Shown: positions 46,090 to 59,216, counted from the stretch's first letter. The stretch is 64,000 nt of DNA from Eretmocerus hayati (GCA_029851415.1 CM056742.1:110796246-110860245); one strand, 5' to 3'. The notes: a model not told the origin generated them from the letters alone. A program made the numbers and translations.

Positions 46090-47180
46090 GGATTCTAATT
46101 CGATTCTGTAGTATTGATCTCGATCGGTTATCACGAGATGAGTGATTGGGCCATCATTGAAATCGATTGACGCAGTCAATTTAATGCTGCCTGGCATGAT
46201 TCAGACCGATAGCAGAACTTATCTCCAGGCCTCACCAATGCTCCTCAGCAGTATTGAATCCGAAACAAATATATGAAATCTAGAAGAATCCAATAGTCAT
46301 CATCAGTATTGAGGAGGTTGGGATAACCATGCTCCATGACCTGAATTCCGTCCTGTAGTATCCATCTCGATAGGTCAACCACGCAATGAGTGATTGGGTC
46401 ATCTTTGAAATTGATCGATGCAGTCCATTGAATGCTGCCTGGCATGATTCAGACCGATGGCAAAACTCATCTTAAGGCCGTTTCAATCCTGCTCAGCAGT
46501 AATGGATCCGTTTCGAAATTATGAAATCTAGAAGAATCCAAGACTGATTGTGACTATTGAGGGGGATACAATAACCATGCGACCACGACTGGAATTCGAT
46601 TCAGTCGTATTTATCTCGATTCGTCAATCACGCAATGAGTGATTGGGTCATCATCGAAATCGATTGACGCAGACAATTCAATGCTGCCTGACATGATCCA
46701 GACCGATAGCAAGACTCATCTTCAGGCCGTTCCAACCCCGCTCAAGAGTACTGAATTCGAATGAAATACATGGAATCAAAAGGAGTTTAATACTGATTAA
46801 GAGTATTGAGAAGGATAGAATAACCATCCATGCAGGATTCTAATTCGATTCTGTAGTATTGATCTCGATCGGTTATCACGAGATGAGTGATTGGGCCATC
46901 ATTGAAATCGATTGACGCAGTCAATTTAATGCTGCCTGGCATGATTCAGACCGATAGCAGAACTTATCTCCAGGCCTCACCAATGCTCCTCAGCAGTATT
47001 GAATCCGAAACAAATATATGAAATCTAGAAGAATCCAATAGTCATCATCAGTATTGAGGAGGTTGGGATAACCATGCTCCATGACCTGAATTCCGTCCTG
47101 TAGTATCCATCTCGATAGGTCAACCACGCAATGAGTGATTGGGTCATCTTTGAAATTGATCGATGCAGTCCATTGAATGC
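46090..47180. repeat. Three-monomer local duplication (745 bp)
   Basis: Sequence around 46,090-46,440 repeats at about 46,835-47,185 without visible differences over some 350 bp. The offset is 745 bp, three monomer lengths. It is a second, smaller and recent exchange event in the array. Confidence 0.75.
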
Positions 47181-50100
47181 TGCCTGGCATGTTCCAGAGC
47201 CATAGCAGAACTCAGGTTCAGGCGGTTTCAATTCTCCTCAGCAGTATTGGATTTGAGTCAAAATCATGGAATCCAGAGGATTTCAATACTGATTGTGAGT
47301 ATTGAGAAGAATAGAATAACCATCCATCCAGGATTCCATTTCGGTTCTGAAGTAGTCATATCAGTTGGTTATCATGGAATGAGTGATTGGGTCATCATTG
47401 AAATCGTTCGACTTAGTCAATCCAATTCTGCCTGGTATGATTCAGAACGATAGCAAAACTCATCTTCAGGCCGTTTCAATCCTGCTCAGCAATAATGAAT
47501 TCGATTCAAAATAATGGGATCTAGGAGAGTTCAGTACTGATTGTGACTATTGAGGGTGATAGAATAACCATGCACCCACCACTGGATTTCGATTCAGTAG
47601 TATTTATCTCGATTGGTCGATCACGCAATGAGTGATTGGGTCATCATCGGAATCGATTGACGCAGACAATTCAATGCTGCCTGGCAAGTTCCAGATCGAT
47701 AGCAAGACTCATCTTCAGGCCGTTCCAACCCCGCTCGAGAGTACTCAATTCGGTTGAAATACATGGAATCTAGAGGAATCCAATACTGATTGTGAGTATT
47801 GAGAAAGATAAAATAACCATCCATCCAGGATTCCAGTTCGGTTCTGTAGTAGTAATCTCAGTTGGTTATCATGAAATAAGTGATTGGGTCATCATTGAAA
47901 TCGATCGACACAGTCAATCCAATTCTGCCTGGTATGATTCAGACCGATAGCAAAACTCATCTTCAGGCCGTTTCAATCCTGCCCAGGAGTAATGAATTCG
48001 ATTCAAAATTATGAAATCTAGAAGAGTCCAGTACTGATTGTGAGTATTGAGGAGGATAGAATAACTATGCACCCACGACTGGAATTCGATTCAGTAGTAT
48101 TCATCTCGATTGGTCAATCACGCAATGAGTGATTGGGTCATCATCGGAATCGATTGACGCAGACAATTCAATGCTGCCTGGCATGTTCCAGACCGATAGC
48201 AAGACTCATCTTCAGGCCGTTTCAACCCCTCTCAAGAGTACTCAATTCGGTTGATATACATGGAATCTAAAGGTGTTCAATACTGATTGTGAGTATTGAG
48301 AAGGATAGAATAACCATCCATCCAGGATTTCAATCCGATTCTGTAGTATTGATCTCGATCGGTTATCACGAGATGAGTGATTGGGCCATCATTGGAATCG
48401 ATTGACGCAGTCAATTCAATGCGTCTAGCATGATTCAGACCAATAGCGAAACTCATCTTCAGGCCTCACCAATGCTTCTCAGCAGTATTGAATCCGAAAC
48501 AAATATATGAAATCTAGGAGAATCCAATACTGATCATCAGTATCGAGGAGGTTGGTATAACCATGCTCCACGATCTTAATTCCATCAAATAGTATCCATC
48601 TCGATAGGTCAATCACGCGATAAGTGATTGGGTCATCATCGAAATTGATTGATGCAGTCAATTGAATGCTGCCTGGCATGTTTCACACCCATAGATGAAC
48701 TCAGGTCCAGGCGGTTTCAATCCTGCTCAGCAGTATTGGATTTGAGTCAAACTCATGGAATCTAGGAGAATCCAATACCGATTGTGAGTATTGAGAAAGA
48801 TAGATCAACCATCCATCCAGGATTCCAGTTCGGTTCTGTAGTAGTCATCTCAGTTGGTTATCATGAAACGAGTGATTGGGTCATCATTGAAATCGATCGA
48901 CACAGTCAATCCAATTCTGCCTGGTATGGTTCAGACCGATAGCAAAGCTCATCTCAGGCCGTTTCAATCCTGCTCAGCAGTATTTAATCCGAAACAAATA
49001 TATGAAATCTAGAAGAATCCAATACTGATCATCAGTATCGAGGAGGTTGGGATAACCATGCTCCACGATCTTAATTCCATCCTATAGTATCCATCTCGAT
49101 AGGTCAATCACGCAATGAGTGATTGGGTCATCATCGAAATTGATCGATGCAGTCAATTGAACGCTGCCTGGCATGTTCCAGACCCATAGCAGAACTCAGG
49201 TTCAGGCGGTTTCAATCCTGCTCAGCAGTATTGGATTTGAGTCAAACTCATGGAATCTAGAGGAATCCAATACTGATTGTGAGTATTGAGAAGGATAGAA
49301 TAACCATCCATCCAGGATTCCAGTTCGGTTCTGTAGTAGTCATCTGAGTTGGTTATCATGAAATGAGTGATTGGGTCATCATTGAAATTGATCGACACAG
49401 TCAATCCAATTTCGCCTGGTATGGTTCAGACCGATAGCAAAACTCATCTCCAGGCCGTTTCAATCCTGCTCAGCAGTAATGAATTCGATCCAAAATTATG
49501 GAATCTAGAAGTGTTCAGTACCGATTGTGATGTTGAGGAGGATAGAATAACCATGCACCCACGACTGGAATTCGTATCAGTAGTATTCATCTCGATTGGT
49601 CAATCACGCAATGAGTGATTGGGTCATCATCGAAATCGATCGACGTAGAGAATTCAATGCTCCCTCGTATGATCTAGACGGATAGCAAGACTCATCTTCA
49701 GGCCTTTTGAACCCCGCTCAAGAGTATTTAATTCGATTCAAATACATGAGATCTAAAGGAGTTTAATACTGATTGTGAGCATTGAGAAGGATAGAATAAC
49801 CATACATCCAGGATTCCAGTTCGATTCTGTAGTATTGATCTCGATCGTTTATCACGAAATGAGTTATTGGGCCTTAAATGCTGCCTTGCATGATTCAGCC
49901 CGATAGCAAAACTCATGTTCAGGCGGTTCCAATTCTGCTCAGCAGTATTGGATCCGATTTAAATATATTATATCTAGAGGAGTTCAATACTGATCGTGAG
50001 TATTGAGAAGGATAGAATAACTATGCACCCACGATTCCAATCCGATCCCATAGTATTGATCTCGATTGGTCAATGACGCAATGAGCATTGGAGGATCATT

Positions 50101-50695
50101 GGAATCGATCCACGTATAATGTTTCGAATCTCGTCGCCCATGATTGAGACAGATAGGAATGAGCAAGGTTGTCGTCCACCAGTACTGCAGAAAAGTATTG
50201 GGTTCGATTGAGGAATGTTAAGACATTAGTGTTCAATCGGTCAATTTCAATCCTCCCATTCGGGATTGGTTAGGATGGACAATTAGGATTGTTTTGGAAT
50301 CTGAATATGTTCCTTAAGCATTGATCTTGATAAAGCAGTGGGAGACAGGATCCATCATTCAATTATATTGATTTCAGTACCGTAATCGTTCATTTAAACA
50401 TATTGAACCTGCGATGACCTTTCATCTGTCCATCCGGATCCTATCCTATGCTGAATACCAGCATTGGATCATATTCCCTTATCCTCATCAACAGTATCAA
50501 ATCCAATTAGCAGTTGTGATCTCAAATCTACAATTCAGGATTCAGCTAGATCAGGTCTATGTTCGATTGATCTGCATTGGAATCCAATACTGCTCTCGCC
50601 GGTTGAATGATAGAACCGATTGAAATGTATTCATTCCGATAGGATTCGATTGGTTTTCAATCCATCCCAATCGATCTTCTGCAGCAGGGTAAACA

Positions 50696-51685
50696 GTGAA
50701 AAAATGAAAGTGCCACCTCGAATGAGAAGACTCATTAAATCCAAGATTTTGAATGATGCTAAAGAGGGCTGGGTCCCACGCATACACGTAAAAAGTAAGA
50801 TTCTCTTTGGAAACTATATACATTGACCCTTCTGCAGTCGAGTTGAGGAGATTTCCAAAAATAATTTTTTGGGACAATGTAGAAGAGAAAAGCATCATTG
50901 AGGATGATGCAGTACATTACATTCGCCGGTTATACACAGGCGCTGACACAGCGAATGAGCAGGTTCGCGAAATTTTGCAGAGTATGGATAAGAGCGCGCA
51001 TGACATGGCCTCAGCAGAACACGTAGATAAATTAATGCAACTCGTTGATATCGAAGGTTGCTTGCCAGACGAGATTGAGCACGTGTTCAGGCTCATGAGC
51101 ATAGACCCTTGCCAATTCGGGCTGAAAGGTGAACCCCTCCAAGCAGCGCCAGTTATGAATCATACAATCAAGTTGGGATCGGGCAAACCATTCAAAGCCA
51201 AGCGATACCGCTTACCTCCAGCCTTGAAAGGCCCTTTAATTGAAGAGGTGAAAAAATTACGCGATCTTGGAGTATTGCGCCTATCCAGATCGCCAGGGAG
51301 ATCGAATTGCTTTTCAGTGCCAGGAAGCCCAGACAAAGATGGGCCGAAAAGGTTTCGGCTCGTCGCAGATTCCCGCCCCCTCAACGAGGACACGGGAGGG
51401 ACTTGTCAGCCATTATCTTACACAGCTGATATCATCGATCAGCTGTCTAGCACGCGATGTATCACAGTGGTAGACTTACTAGACGCATTTCATCAGATAA
51501 AGATTGATGAAGAATCGGTCCCCTATTCTACGATAGACACACCCCTGAGTGGGATGGAATACGCCCCCATGGCTCAAGGGACGGTCGGTAGTCTTGATAC
51601 TCCAAATGAAGCAATTTCCTTGCATATTTCTTACACTCGTGCAGTTTTTGATATTTTGACATTTCGTGAATACCATTTTGAATGA
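50696..51685 (+). pseudogene. Ty3-type protease-RT linker and reverse transcriptase N-terminus
   Basis: The first ~40 codons (VPPRMRRL, then VPRIHVKSK) match the domain between protease and RT in Ty3 polyproteins. A frameshift near 50,815 leads into a 292-codon frame with FKAKRYRLPP, RLVADSRPLNEDTGG and RT motif A VVDLLDAFHQIKID. RT stops being recognisable shortly after APMAQG near residue 257, so the catalytic YxDD box, the thumb and RNase H are missing. The frame then ends in unrelated sequence. Confidence 0.75.
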
Positions 51686-51700
51686 TTCGGCAGGAGCCGT

Positions 51701-52180
51701 TTGTATAAAAAATACTACACTTCGCCATACTCGCCGATGAATGACGGCATGATCAAGAGGATGCATGCAACACTGACTGACTCCCTCAAGCCTTTTGCTA
51801 AGGACCGTTTGGATTGGGACAAGGTATTACCCATGGCCCAATACTCAATCAACGCCATGGAGAATGCATCGTCCGGCTACGCGCCATTGACACTGGTGCT
51901 GAGGCAAAAGATTAGGCGACCAGGACCACATGGCCAGCAAGTGGACGTCTCAACATACGACAACTTTGTCGAAAGTAGAAGGACAGAGTTGAAGCAAACT
52001 CAAGCTTTAGCGGCACTTTATGCTAGTTTAGCACGCTATCGCTACAAACATTATAATGACTCAAAAGCAACCAATTCGTGCCATGTTCGTGAAGGTCAAC
52101 TGGTATATGAATTAAAATCACCCGTCGAAAATAAGTAAGCCCCTCAGTTTACTGGGCCTTACAAAATTGTTCAAATTGAT
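51701..52180 (+). pseudogene. Ty3-type integrase C-terminal part
   Basis: This is the tail of the integrase core and the C-terminal domain: TSPYSPMNDGMIKRMHATL (equivalent to the region of the third catalytic residue, where the expected Glu is Lys), then WDKVLPMAQYSINA and GYAPLTLVL. A stop at 52136-52138 is followed by FTGPYKIV in the next frame, the usual end of this domain. The zinc-binding and first catalytic segments are gone. The deletion joining RT to this piece lies at about 51,640-51,700. Confidence 0.75.
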
Positions 52181-52490
52181 TAAAAGACAAAAACGTTACT
52201 TCGGTAAATATTACCGAAACGAAAGTGGTACGCATCGATCAGATTCAGAGGCCAAAATAGAGATGGCAGAAGCCGAAATCCAAGCACGAACAGCCAATGT
52301 TCTTATTTTATATTCTAACGCTAAAGATGCAACGCTCATCATATTAGTCCTGAGCCGGGAAGATACTTCGGCGCAGGCACAAAATGTCGAGAGTATTTAT
52401 CGGTAGATAGGAAAAATGCGAGCTCGCCCTTGTCTGTCGTAGAAAATACTCCGGCCTAGGGACGAGCCACGCACTTATTATCTTCAAATT
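52181..52490. other. Spacer between integrase and env-like gene
   Basis: Contains a frame (52167-52406) that may be the polar tail of Pol, but nothing recognisable. No LTR-like terminus is seen. Confidence 0.4.
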
Positions 52491-54202
52491 CGCTATCTAG
52501 CTTCTAGCAAAATAAGTATGGAATTTTTAACAACAAGAATTACGTTAGTTCAAAAATTTTACAGTGCGACAAGGGCCACACAAACGAGCAAATACATCAC
52601 GCCGCTGGAACACACGCCAGGACTCTTGGTGGAGCCAACTATTTGAATCGGCAATCATCTTGAGAGAGGCGTGGAAGTAACTGAGCCCATCTTGCCCTAA
52701 TAAACTCCACGTGGTGCAGCTAAACGCTATTTGTCGACAAATCGGCGAGACAATCCGACTCAAGGAACGCATGATGGAAAAATCAGCATGCAGGAACCCC
52801 CCGCCAACGCAGAGCATGGCTCTCATGTATGGAAAAGGTGATGAAAATTATTTTTGGGGCCTTCGATAGAAGCTCAGAGAGTGAATTGATGAATATTATT
52901 AGGACGAGGGCAAATGATACTCGAAAAATTGCCAAATTATTGGCAGATTAAACCGAATTAATCGAAACTGAACTTGTCAAAAATTCCGGGAAATTCGGAA
53001 AACTGCACATAATGATAGGAAATTTGGCAAGTAATGTCAATAGAATTGACCATGAGTTCGAATGCAATAATGCAATCCAAATCATACCAGCCCCGTCAAA
53101 TAATTATGAATTCAACACTGAATCGCTGATAGAAATGGTATGATTCGCATCTCAGGGCTCAATTCATCCGCACTTTATGACACCAGAGTTGATCGAGAAA
53201 TCGGCCGAAACATCAAGAATGCCTTCCCAGGGGTGAGATTCTCACGGGTTGATAATAACGAGTCCATATCTGAGATTACAAAAATGTCAGAACCTTCGAT
53301 AGTCTGATCAATCACACGCTTATCCACTCTTTGTGAGTCTCACTCTTGGATCTGACAGAATACTCCTGATATAGAGCATCAGCCTTCCAATCTTACAAAA
53401 ACTTCGCAAAAATGCGGGTAGCACGTTTGCCTACATTTATCCGAAATGCCATAACTTCACTCTCTATCTTATAGCTAACACCTATATCAATTTACACCGC
53501 AGTAACCTCGCCGATTGCCGAAAACTCCGGGACAGGATGGTTAGCAAAAACCCGCCGCTTGTCAGAGAGCTGATCGCAAAAGCATCTTGCGAAATAAGAA
53601 TGGCACTGGATCGCAGAATTACGGACATCGCCAGCTGTGACTCCCGAATGACTAAGATCCATGACGCATACTGGATGCGCCTCTATGAGACCAGCAGCTG
53701 GGTGTATTCAACATTGGGGGAAGAGCGACTCTCCATCCAATGCCGTGGTAATGAACATCTGTCAACGCCGATCAACGGGACATGGATACTCAGACTACTA
53801 CCAGGGTGCTTGGCCATCACCCCGAACGCACGCTTGACAGCAACGAAAACTATTCAGATGTCCCAGTCACCACCCATATTTCAAAAGCTGGACCTAAACA
53901 TTAAGGACCTGCTTGAGAAGACATCCAGCGAACCTAACACGCCGAGCATGCACGAGGCCATGGAAGAATTATGGCAGGAGGAACAAGGATCACTCATCCC
54001 GGTACCCGTCGAGGCCCTGGGAGCCGCTGCGAGCTCGCGCGAAATAGTCGCAAAAGCTCGGAAGCTAAGCAAGTATAGAGCTGTGTCGCAGAATTTGCAT
54101 AAACTACAAAGTAACTTGACATTCTATCTAACGATAGCATCAGCTATGACATTATCGGCCATTGTTGTGATGAAAATTTTTTGGAAAGTTATAAGACCTT
54201 AA
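52491..54202 (+). pseudogene. Errantivirus-like envelope glycoprotein gene, broken
   Basis: The position downstream of integrase and the overall layout fit the fusion-type env proteins of insect errantiviruses. An N-terminal part at 52,491-52,850 is interrupted by stops. A central helical, Asn/Leu-rich stretch at about 52,870-53,130 has at least one stop, and 53,140-53,536 is heavily degraded. The last 221 codons (53,537-54,202) are open and contain Cys-bearing ectodomain sequence and a C-terminal hydrophobic segment of about 20 residues near 54,115-54,175, a plausible membrane anchor. A short polar frame (54,293-54,475) may be tail sequence. The gene cannot encode a full protein. Confidence 0.65.
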
Positions 54203-54553
54203 TTATCTGTTCTCACAACCATCCGTCCACTATTTTGTGCAGAAAAAGTTCGGGGCGATGAACCAAAGGACAACGCCACCGAGGGAATTCCTATGCAAAT
54301 ACTACATGAGGTGAGCCACATGACGCAACACCCGCGCCCAAACAATAGGGACGAATCCGCATCTCTCACAATTCCCCGTCGGGAGAGCGCATCATCGAGC
54401 GCGCCCACACATCAGTCGGCGCGCCCGCCTTCGGATCACAGAGGACGACGAGGGTACAGCCAACAGCGTGTTTGAGCTATCACGTCTCTTGCCATCGGAT
54501 CGGAAGATACGTCGACGGCGCACACACTAGCAACGGTAAGACAACTCATCTCT

Positions 54554-56317
54554 GATGAATTCCACGCCAAAGCGACCTACGGAAAAGGGTCATCTCTCAG
54601 ATTCTTTTTTAAACTTTTTCATTCGATTCTATGGCCCAAAATAGGAACTTCGGACCACCTATGGGGCCCAAAAAAAATTTCTCCTCTCCATTGTACGCAC
54701 ATCCGTCAACGGACCGAAAATTTATCCTGTAAGAATCGATGCTCTTTTATTCACAAAAATGGGAATATTTCGAGTTTTTGAACAGCTATTGATTTGCGGG
54801 TTGCGGCATCTGAAAGGGCATCAAAAAACCTATCGAAAATGTTGTCGGAAATTCCTTCTTTGTGATTTGGGGGCCTCCTGGAGGCAAAAGAGTGTTTTTC
54901 ACTAAAATGTTGATTTCTCAAAAAGCCATTTTTTTTATTTTTTTAGAATCATATATTTGACGTAAAATTTTGCGTTCTTTTGAAAAAAATGGGTTTTAGA
55001 GAATTTTGGGGCGATCCAAGTGACTTGTGAGCCATTTTTTGAAAATTCGATTTTTCCGGTTTCAGAAAAGGCGATTTTCTGCGCATGCGCACCAACGTAG
55101 ACTTCCGGCGCCACTTCCAATGGAAAGCTGACAGAATTTCCTATAGAATGACTACCCGCAAAGTTGAAATTCATGCACTGAAACGCGATCTGCAAGGGTT
55201 GATTATGTCGAATCAAAATCACATGAAAATTCAGCCCACTAACGCCTTCGTGGCGCCTGCTGAGATGACACAATCACGAGATCTTCTCGGGACTCAATTT
55301 TGAGTACGAAATCGACCTGAAAATAATTCAGACCACATGGTTTCAACGTTAAATTGTATGAACTTTCAAAATATGCGATGAAAAACCCCGTTTGAGGCGA
55401 ACCCGAGGTGCAATCTTTAATGTGAAATATCGTATTTTCTGGCAAAATATTGAATGTAGCACCTCAGATTCGCCCCAAACAGGGTTTTTCATCGCATATT
55501 TTGAAAGTTCATACAATTTTACGTTGAAACCATGTGGTCCGAATTTCTTCCAGGTCCATTTCGTACTCAAAATTGAGTCCCGAGAAGATTTCGTGAATGT
55601 GTCATCTCAGCAGGCGCCACGAAGGCGTTAATGGGCTGAATTTTCATGTGATTTTGATTCGACATAATCAATCCTTGCAGATCTCGTTTCAGTGCATGAA
55701 TTTCAACTTTGCGGGTAGTCATTTTATAGGAAATTTTGTCAGCTTTCCATTGAAAGTGGCGCCGAAAGTCTACGTTTGTGCGCATGCGCAGGAAATCGCC
55801 TTTGTCTGAAACCGGAAAAATCGAATTCTCAAAAAATGGCTCATAAGTCACTTGGATCGCCCCAAACTTCTCTGAAATCCATTTTTTTCAGAAGAACGCA
55901 AAATTTTACGTCAAATATAGGATTTTAAAAAAATTAAAGAAATGGCTCTTTGAGAAATCAACATTTTAGTGAAAAACACTCTTTCGCCTCCAGGAGACCC
56001 CCAAATCACAGAGAAGGAATTCCTGACAACATTCTCGATAGGTTTTTTGATGCCCTTTCAGATGCCGCAACCCGCAAATCGATAGCTGTTCAAAAACTCG
56101 AAATATTCCCATTTTCGTGAATAAAAGAGCATCGATTTTTACAGGATAAATTTTCGGTCTGTTGACGGATAAGCGTGCAATGGAGAGGAGGAACTTTTTT
56201 TGGGCCCCATAGGTGGTCCGAAGTTCCTATTTTGGGCCATAGAATCGAATGAAAAAGGTTAAAAAAGAATCTGAGAGATGACCCTTTTTCGTAGGTTGCT
56301 TTGGCGTGGAATTCATC
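54554..56317. mobile_element. 1.76-kb foldback element with CTCT duplication
   Basis: The whole segment is one inverted repeat centred at 55435.5. The ends are gatgaattccacgccaaag and its complement at 56299-56317. Arms of about 860 bp carry scattered mismatches around a loop of about 44 bp (55,412-55,455). CTCT occurs directly outside both ends (54550-54553 and 56318-56321), probably a 4-bp target duplication. Mirror-image open frames in the arms contain no known domain, so it is a non-autonomous hairpin element. Confidence 0.88.
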
Positions 56318-56321
56318 CTCT

Positions 56322-58694
56322 ATAAGATTCCACCAGGAAACACTGAAGATCACCGCTGCACCACCGGTCATAGTTTTAGTAAGAATTGAGATGAGAATTC
56401 AAAAGTTACCAGAGAATTGGAGTAAAATACCACGAAATCAGAGACCACAAGGGCCAGTTTCGATGGAAAAATTACGAAATTCACAGTGGAGAACAGTTGA
56501 AATACGGATGAGCCAATATCGCGAATCAAATTATTAGGAAGATAGGTTGGGAAAAGGACTCACACATGACACTACACACAGAGGCCGCACAATTCACAGT
56601 ACCTGACTGAAATTCAACCAGACAAGGCCTGAACGCCGTATGTCAGACACATCATTATGCAACGAAATGACTCACAATGCGTGAAATAGAGCACCATAAC
56701 AACCTGGTAAGAAAAAATCTGCATGAGGTGAAGGTCATATCCCTTTGGAGCATGATTGGCGACAGTGCGGCACAAAGAGCTGAGAAGGCCAGGTCGCGTT
56801 CCGCGGCCACAATCTAGCCGCAGTCTTATGAAAACGGTCCAGAGAGTGGACCCGAATCGCGTACCAAAGCTTCACCCGTCGGGCGAGTCAATGCCCAGCA
56901 TCGCAGTATACACAGCAACCGCGCACATCGAACATAAGACACAGAACACAAAACACGGTAAACTCAAACACACCTGCCCGCAGACACACTCACTAACCGA
57001 GCAAAACTGGAGAAAATCGGAAAGCTACCATCGGCACTGTCGATGCCGATATTCGACATCCAGAGCCAGGGCTGAGCCATAGCTCTGCATCTTGAAGACA
57101 TACTTAGTCTCAAAGTACCAAACAGCTGATTTTCTCATCAGCCAGGAGAAATGTCAGCGGAAAATCGGCAGCACTGTCGTATACTCCAGCTGGCAAACCC
57201 AAGAAGAGTATAAAATACACTTCTGGAGGCTATAATACAATAACTGATCCCGTACCATCTCGAAGAAAGAGCTGAAGTGCGAGATCAGTTCAAAATGTAA
57301 TCAGTGCTTCACTCGGATCGATCTACGACCGACTGGCAAAACTGAGAAAATTTTCCCCGAATTTTCCAAATTTTCCAGAAACGCCCATTGGAACCGCATC
57401 TTTGATGATCAGAGCCCACCCCTTTCAAATTTCAGCTCAATCAGACGTTTTGTTCCGGAGCTACAATGTGCAAAGCAGTGCATCCGAATTGCATTCACCG
57501 AGACCACCTTCCACCGCGTGACACTCCACCCGCGCCACAAATCGTCGAAACTCACCATGGAACACATGAGGCAACTTTCAATACACACAGGTACACATTC
57601 AAACACATACAGAGTCACCGTGAACTCCGCACCTAGCTCGAGGTCGGAAGAACGGCCGAATTTTTAGTAAAATCGTTTCAAAAAGGAGTCTCCATAATTT
57701 TAGAAAATAGAGTTGAAAAAATGCAAAAATTGATGTTTATCACAATTGGATATGGTAGATAACATCTAAAACTAGCTGTCTTCATAATTTGTATTGCCGA
57801 GAAGGATTTAGAGAAGCAAAAATCTCAATACGAGATGTCAGAATTTTTCGACGGAAACAAGAGGAAAAATGCGTATTTTGACTGAAAAACTCGATACCAT
57901 GACATGAATTTTGAATAAATCTCAGTTGTGAACCTTTATTTTGTAACAAATCTACATAGTTGAGTATTACAATAGATTCAAACAACAGTAGAAGCTCGAG
58001 AAACGAAATTACAAAATTTTAAAGAGGAAATTGTAGAGTTCCAAGTTGAAAATTGACCATATGCAAAAACCCAAGTACTTGATGTTTAGTACTGATCGAA
58101 GTATTGAATTCAGAGTGATATTGTTTGAATTTTCCTAGGTAACTGCTCGAGCTTACGTAAAGGGAACCCAGGAACTGCACGGAATCCCAGGTCATCTGCC
58201 ACGTACCTCAGCAGCTTAAGAAATGAGAGTTATGGGACTTAACCTATACACTGGAACAACTATGCTAATTTTTGGGAGATAACTCTTCTCACAGCCAAAG
58301 TATCTTGTCAATTCATAACCTTGGATCAAAATATGCATGGAATCAAACTCTATCATCTATGAATGACAAAACTGATCCTATATTCTCTTTCTTTCAGGAA
58401 ACGGATAAGCCAGGGGGATCAGCTAGGGTAGAACGGGCAGGATTATATTGTAACATGTATAAAGTTTGACTTATACATGCCAAACAATCTTTATGAAGGA
58501 AGCTTTGCTAAGTGTTTTGCAGCAAATTCTGCAGACACGTTGAACCAGTTGTAAGCTGTTCTTGTGAAAGAGAGCTCGCGCATATGTTGTTGACAGGAAA
58601 GGCCTCAATATCTTAGCTGCGTGGTGCTGTTTTTTTTAATTACTGACCCACAGCTATTGTCTCATACACAGGGGATGCAGAAGTTTGAGGATTT
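56322..58694. other. Unrecognised DNA after the foldback
   Basis: No protein family or RNA gene is recognised. A TATA-like tataaaat lies at 57209-57216, in sequence that could be an LTR of the Ty3 element, but no second copy is present to test this. 57,660-58,700 is AT-rich. Confidence 0.4.
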
Positions 58695-58730
58695 TGTAAC
58701 CTAGGCAAGGGGAATGTAGAAAACAGTGCT

Positions 58731-59170
58731 CGTTGGAGAATTTATCACACGTTACTGAACGTGTGTTGTTCTTCTCGAAGAACACCAACATGGATTGTTT
58801 CCTTACCTAGGCAGTGCAATCACACATTTTCGTTGGAGAATTTATCTCACGTAACTGAACGTGTGTCGTTCTTATTAAAGAACACAAACATTCGGGTATG
58901 TCCTAACCTACGCAGTGTGAATACATTCTTGCTGAAGAATTCGTTATACGTTACTGAACGTGTGTTGTTTCGATTGAAGCTTACAAATATTTTGGGATAT
59001 TCCCTAACCTAAGCTGTATGGATTCGCAAAAAATTCTTGTTGAAAAATATATTTCACGTTACTGAACGTGTGCTGTTCTTATTGAAGAACACAAACATTG
59101 GGGTATTCCCTTACCTAGGTAGTATGAATACATTCTTGTTCAAAAATTTATTCATCCACGTCACTGAACG
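58731..59170. repeat. ~100-bp tandem repeat, about 4.5 units
   Basis: Units begin near 58731, 58831, 58929, 59036 and 59135 (spacings 98-107 bp). Each starts with a variant of cgttggagaatttat or cttgttgaaaaat, followed by a hairpin-forming word close to cacgttactgaacgtg, then gttcttattgaagaac and ccttacctaggcagt. The hairpin core is the best conserved part. Confidence 0.85.
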
Positions 59171-59216
59171 TGTATGAGCATTCATGAGCCTATATTCAAA
59201 TGAGGTATATATAGTA

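Larger units (their letters stand above)
29478..50690. repeat. 21-kb tandem array (satellite) of ~248-bp monomers
   Basis: From about 30,380 to 50,060 the sequence is an uninterrupted run of roughly 79 head-to-tail monomers of 246-249 bp. Landmarks recurring in each are tgagtgattgggtcatcat, atgctgcctggcatg, ctcagcagtattg and gatagaataaccat. Several monomer variants alternate. Edges decay on both sides: 29,478-30,380 and 50,060-50,690 contain only diverged partial units. Repeated short minus-strand frames of 60-73 codons merely reflect the monomer. The array lies inside a Ty3 element, between its protease and RT. Confidence 0.92.
28470..54480 (+). mobile_element. Ty3/errantivirus-like retroelement, decayed, split by a 21-kb tandem array
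   Basis: The coding order gag knuckle, protease, RT, integrase, env-like is that of insect Ty3 elements of the errantivirus type, all on the plus strand. Protease (to 29494) and the protease-RT linker/RT (from about 50696) are separated by 21 kb of tandem repeats. A further deletion joins early RT to late integrase near 51690. LTRs could not be identified: the 5' side merges into unrecognised DNA, and the 3' side is followed by a foldback. Every gene carries stops or frameshifts. Confidence 0.75.

Noticed and set aside
30395..49916. Dozens of similar 60-97-codon reading frames on both strands in the array
   Set aside because: They recur because the 248-bp monomer recurs; lengths and ends vary with small indels and no domain is recognisable.
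29478..50690. CRISPR-like interpretation of the regular array
   Set aside because: The 248-bp units are similar throughout, with no short repeat/unique spacer alternation and no cas genes; the context is an insect retroelement.
57209..57216. TATA box of a Ty3 LTR
   Set aside because: Only one copy of the region is present and no LTR ends or duplication can be shown, so it is mentioned only as a possibility.
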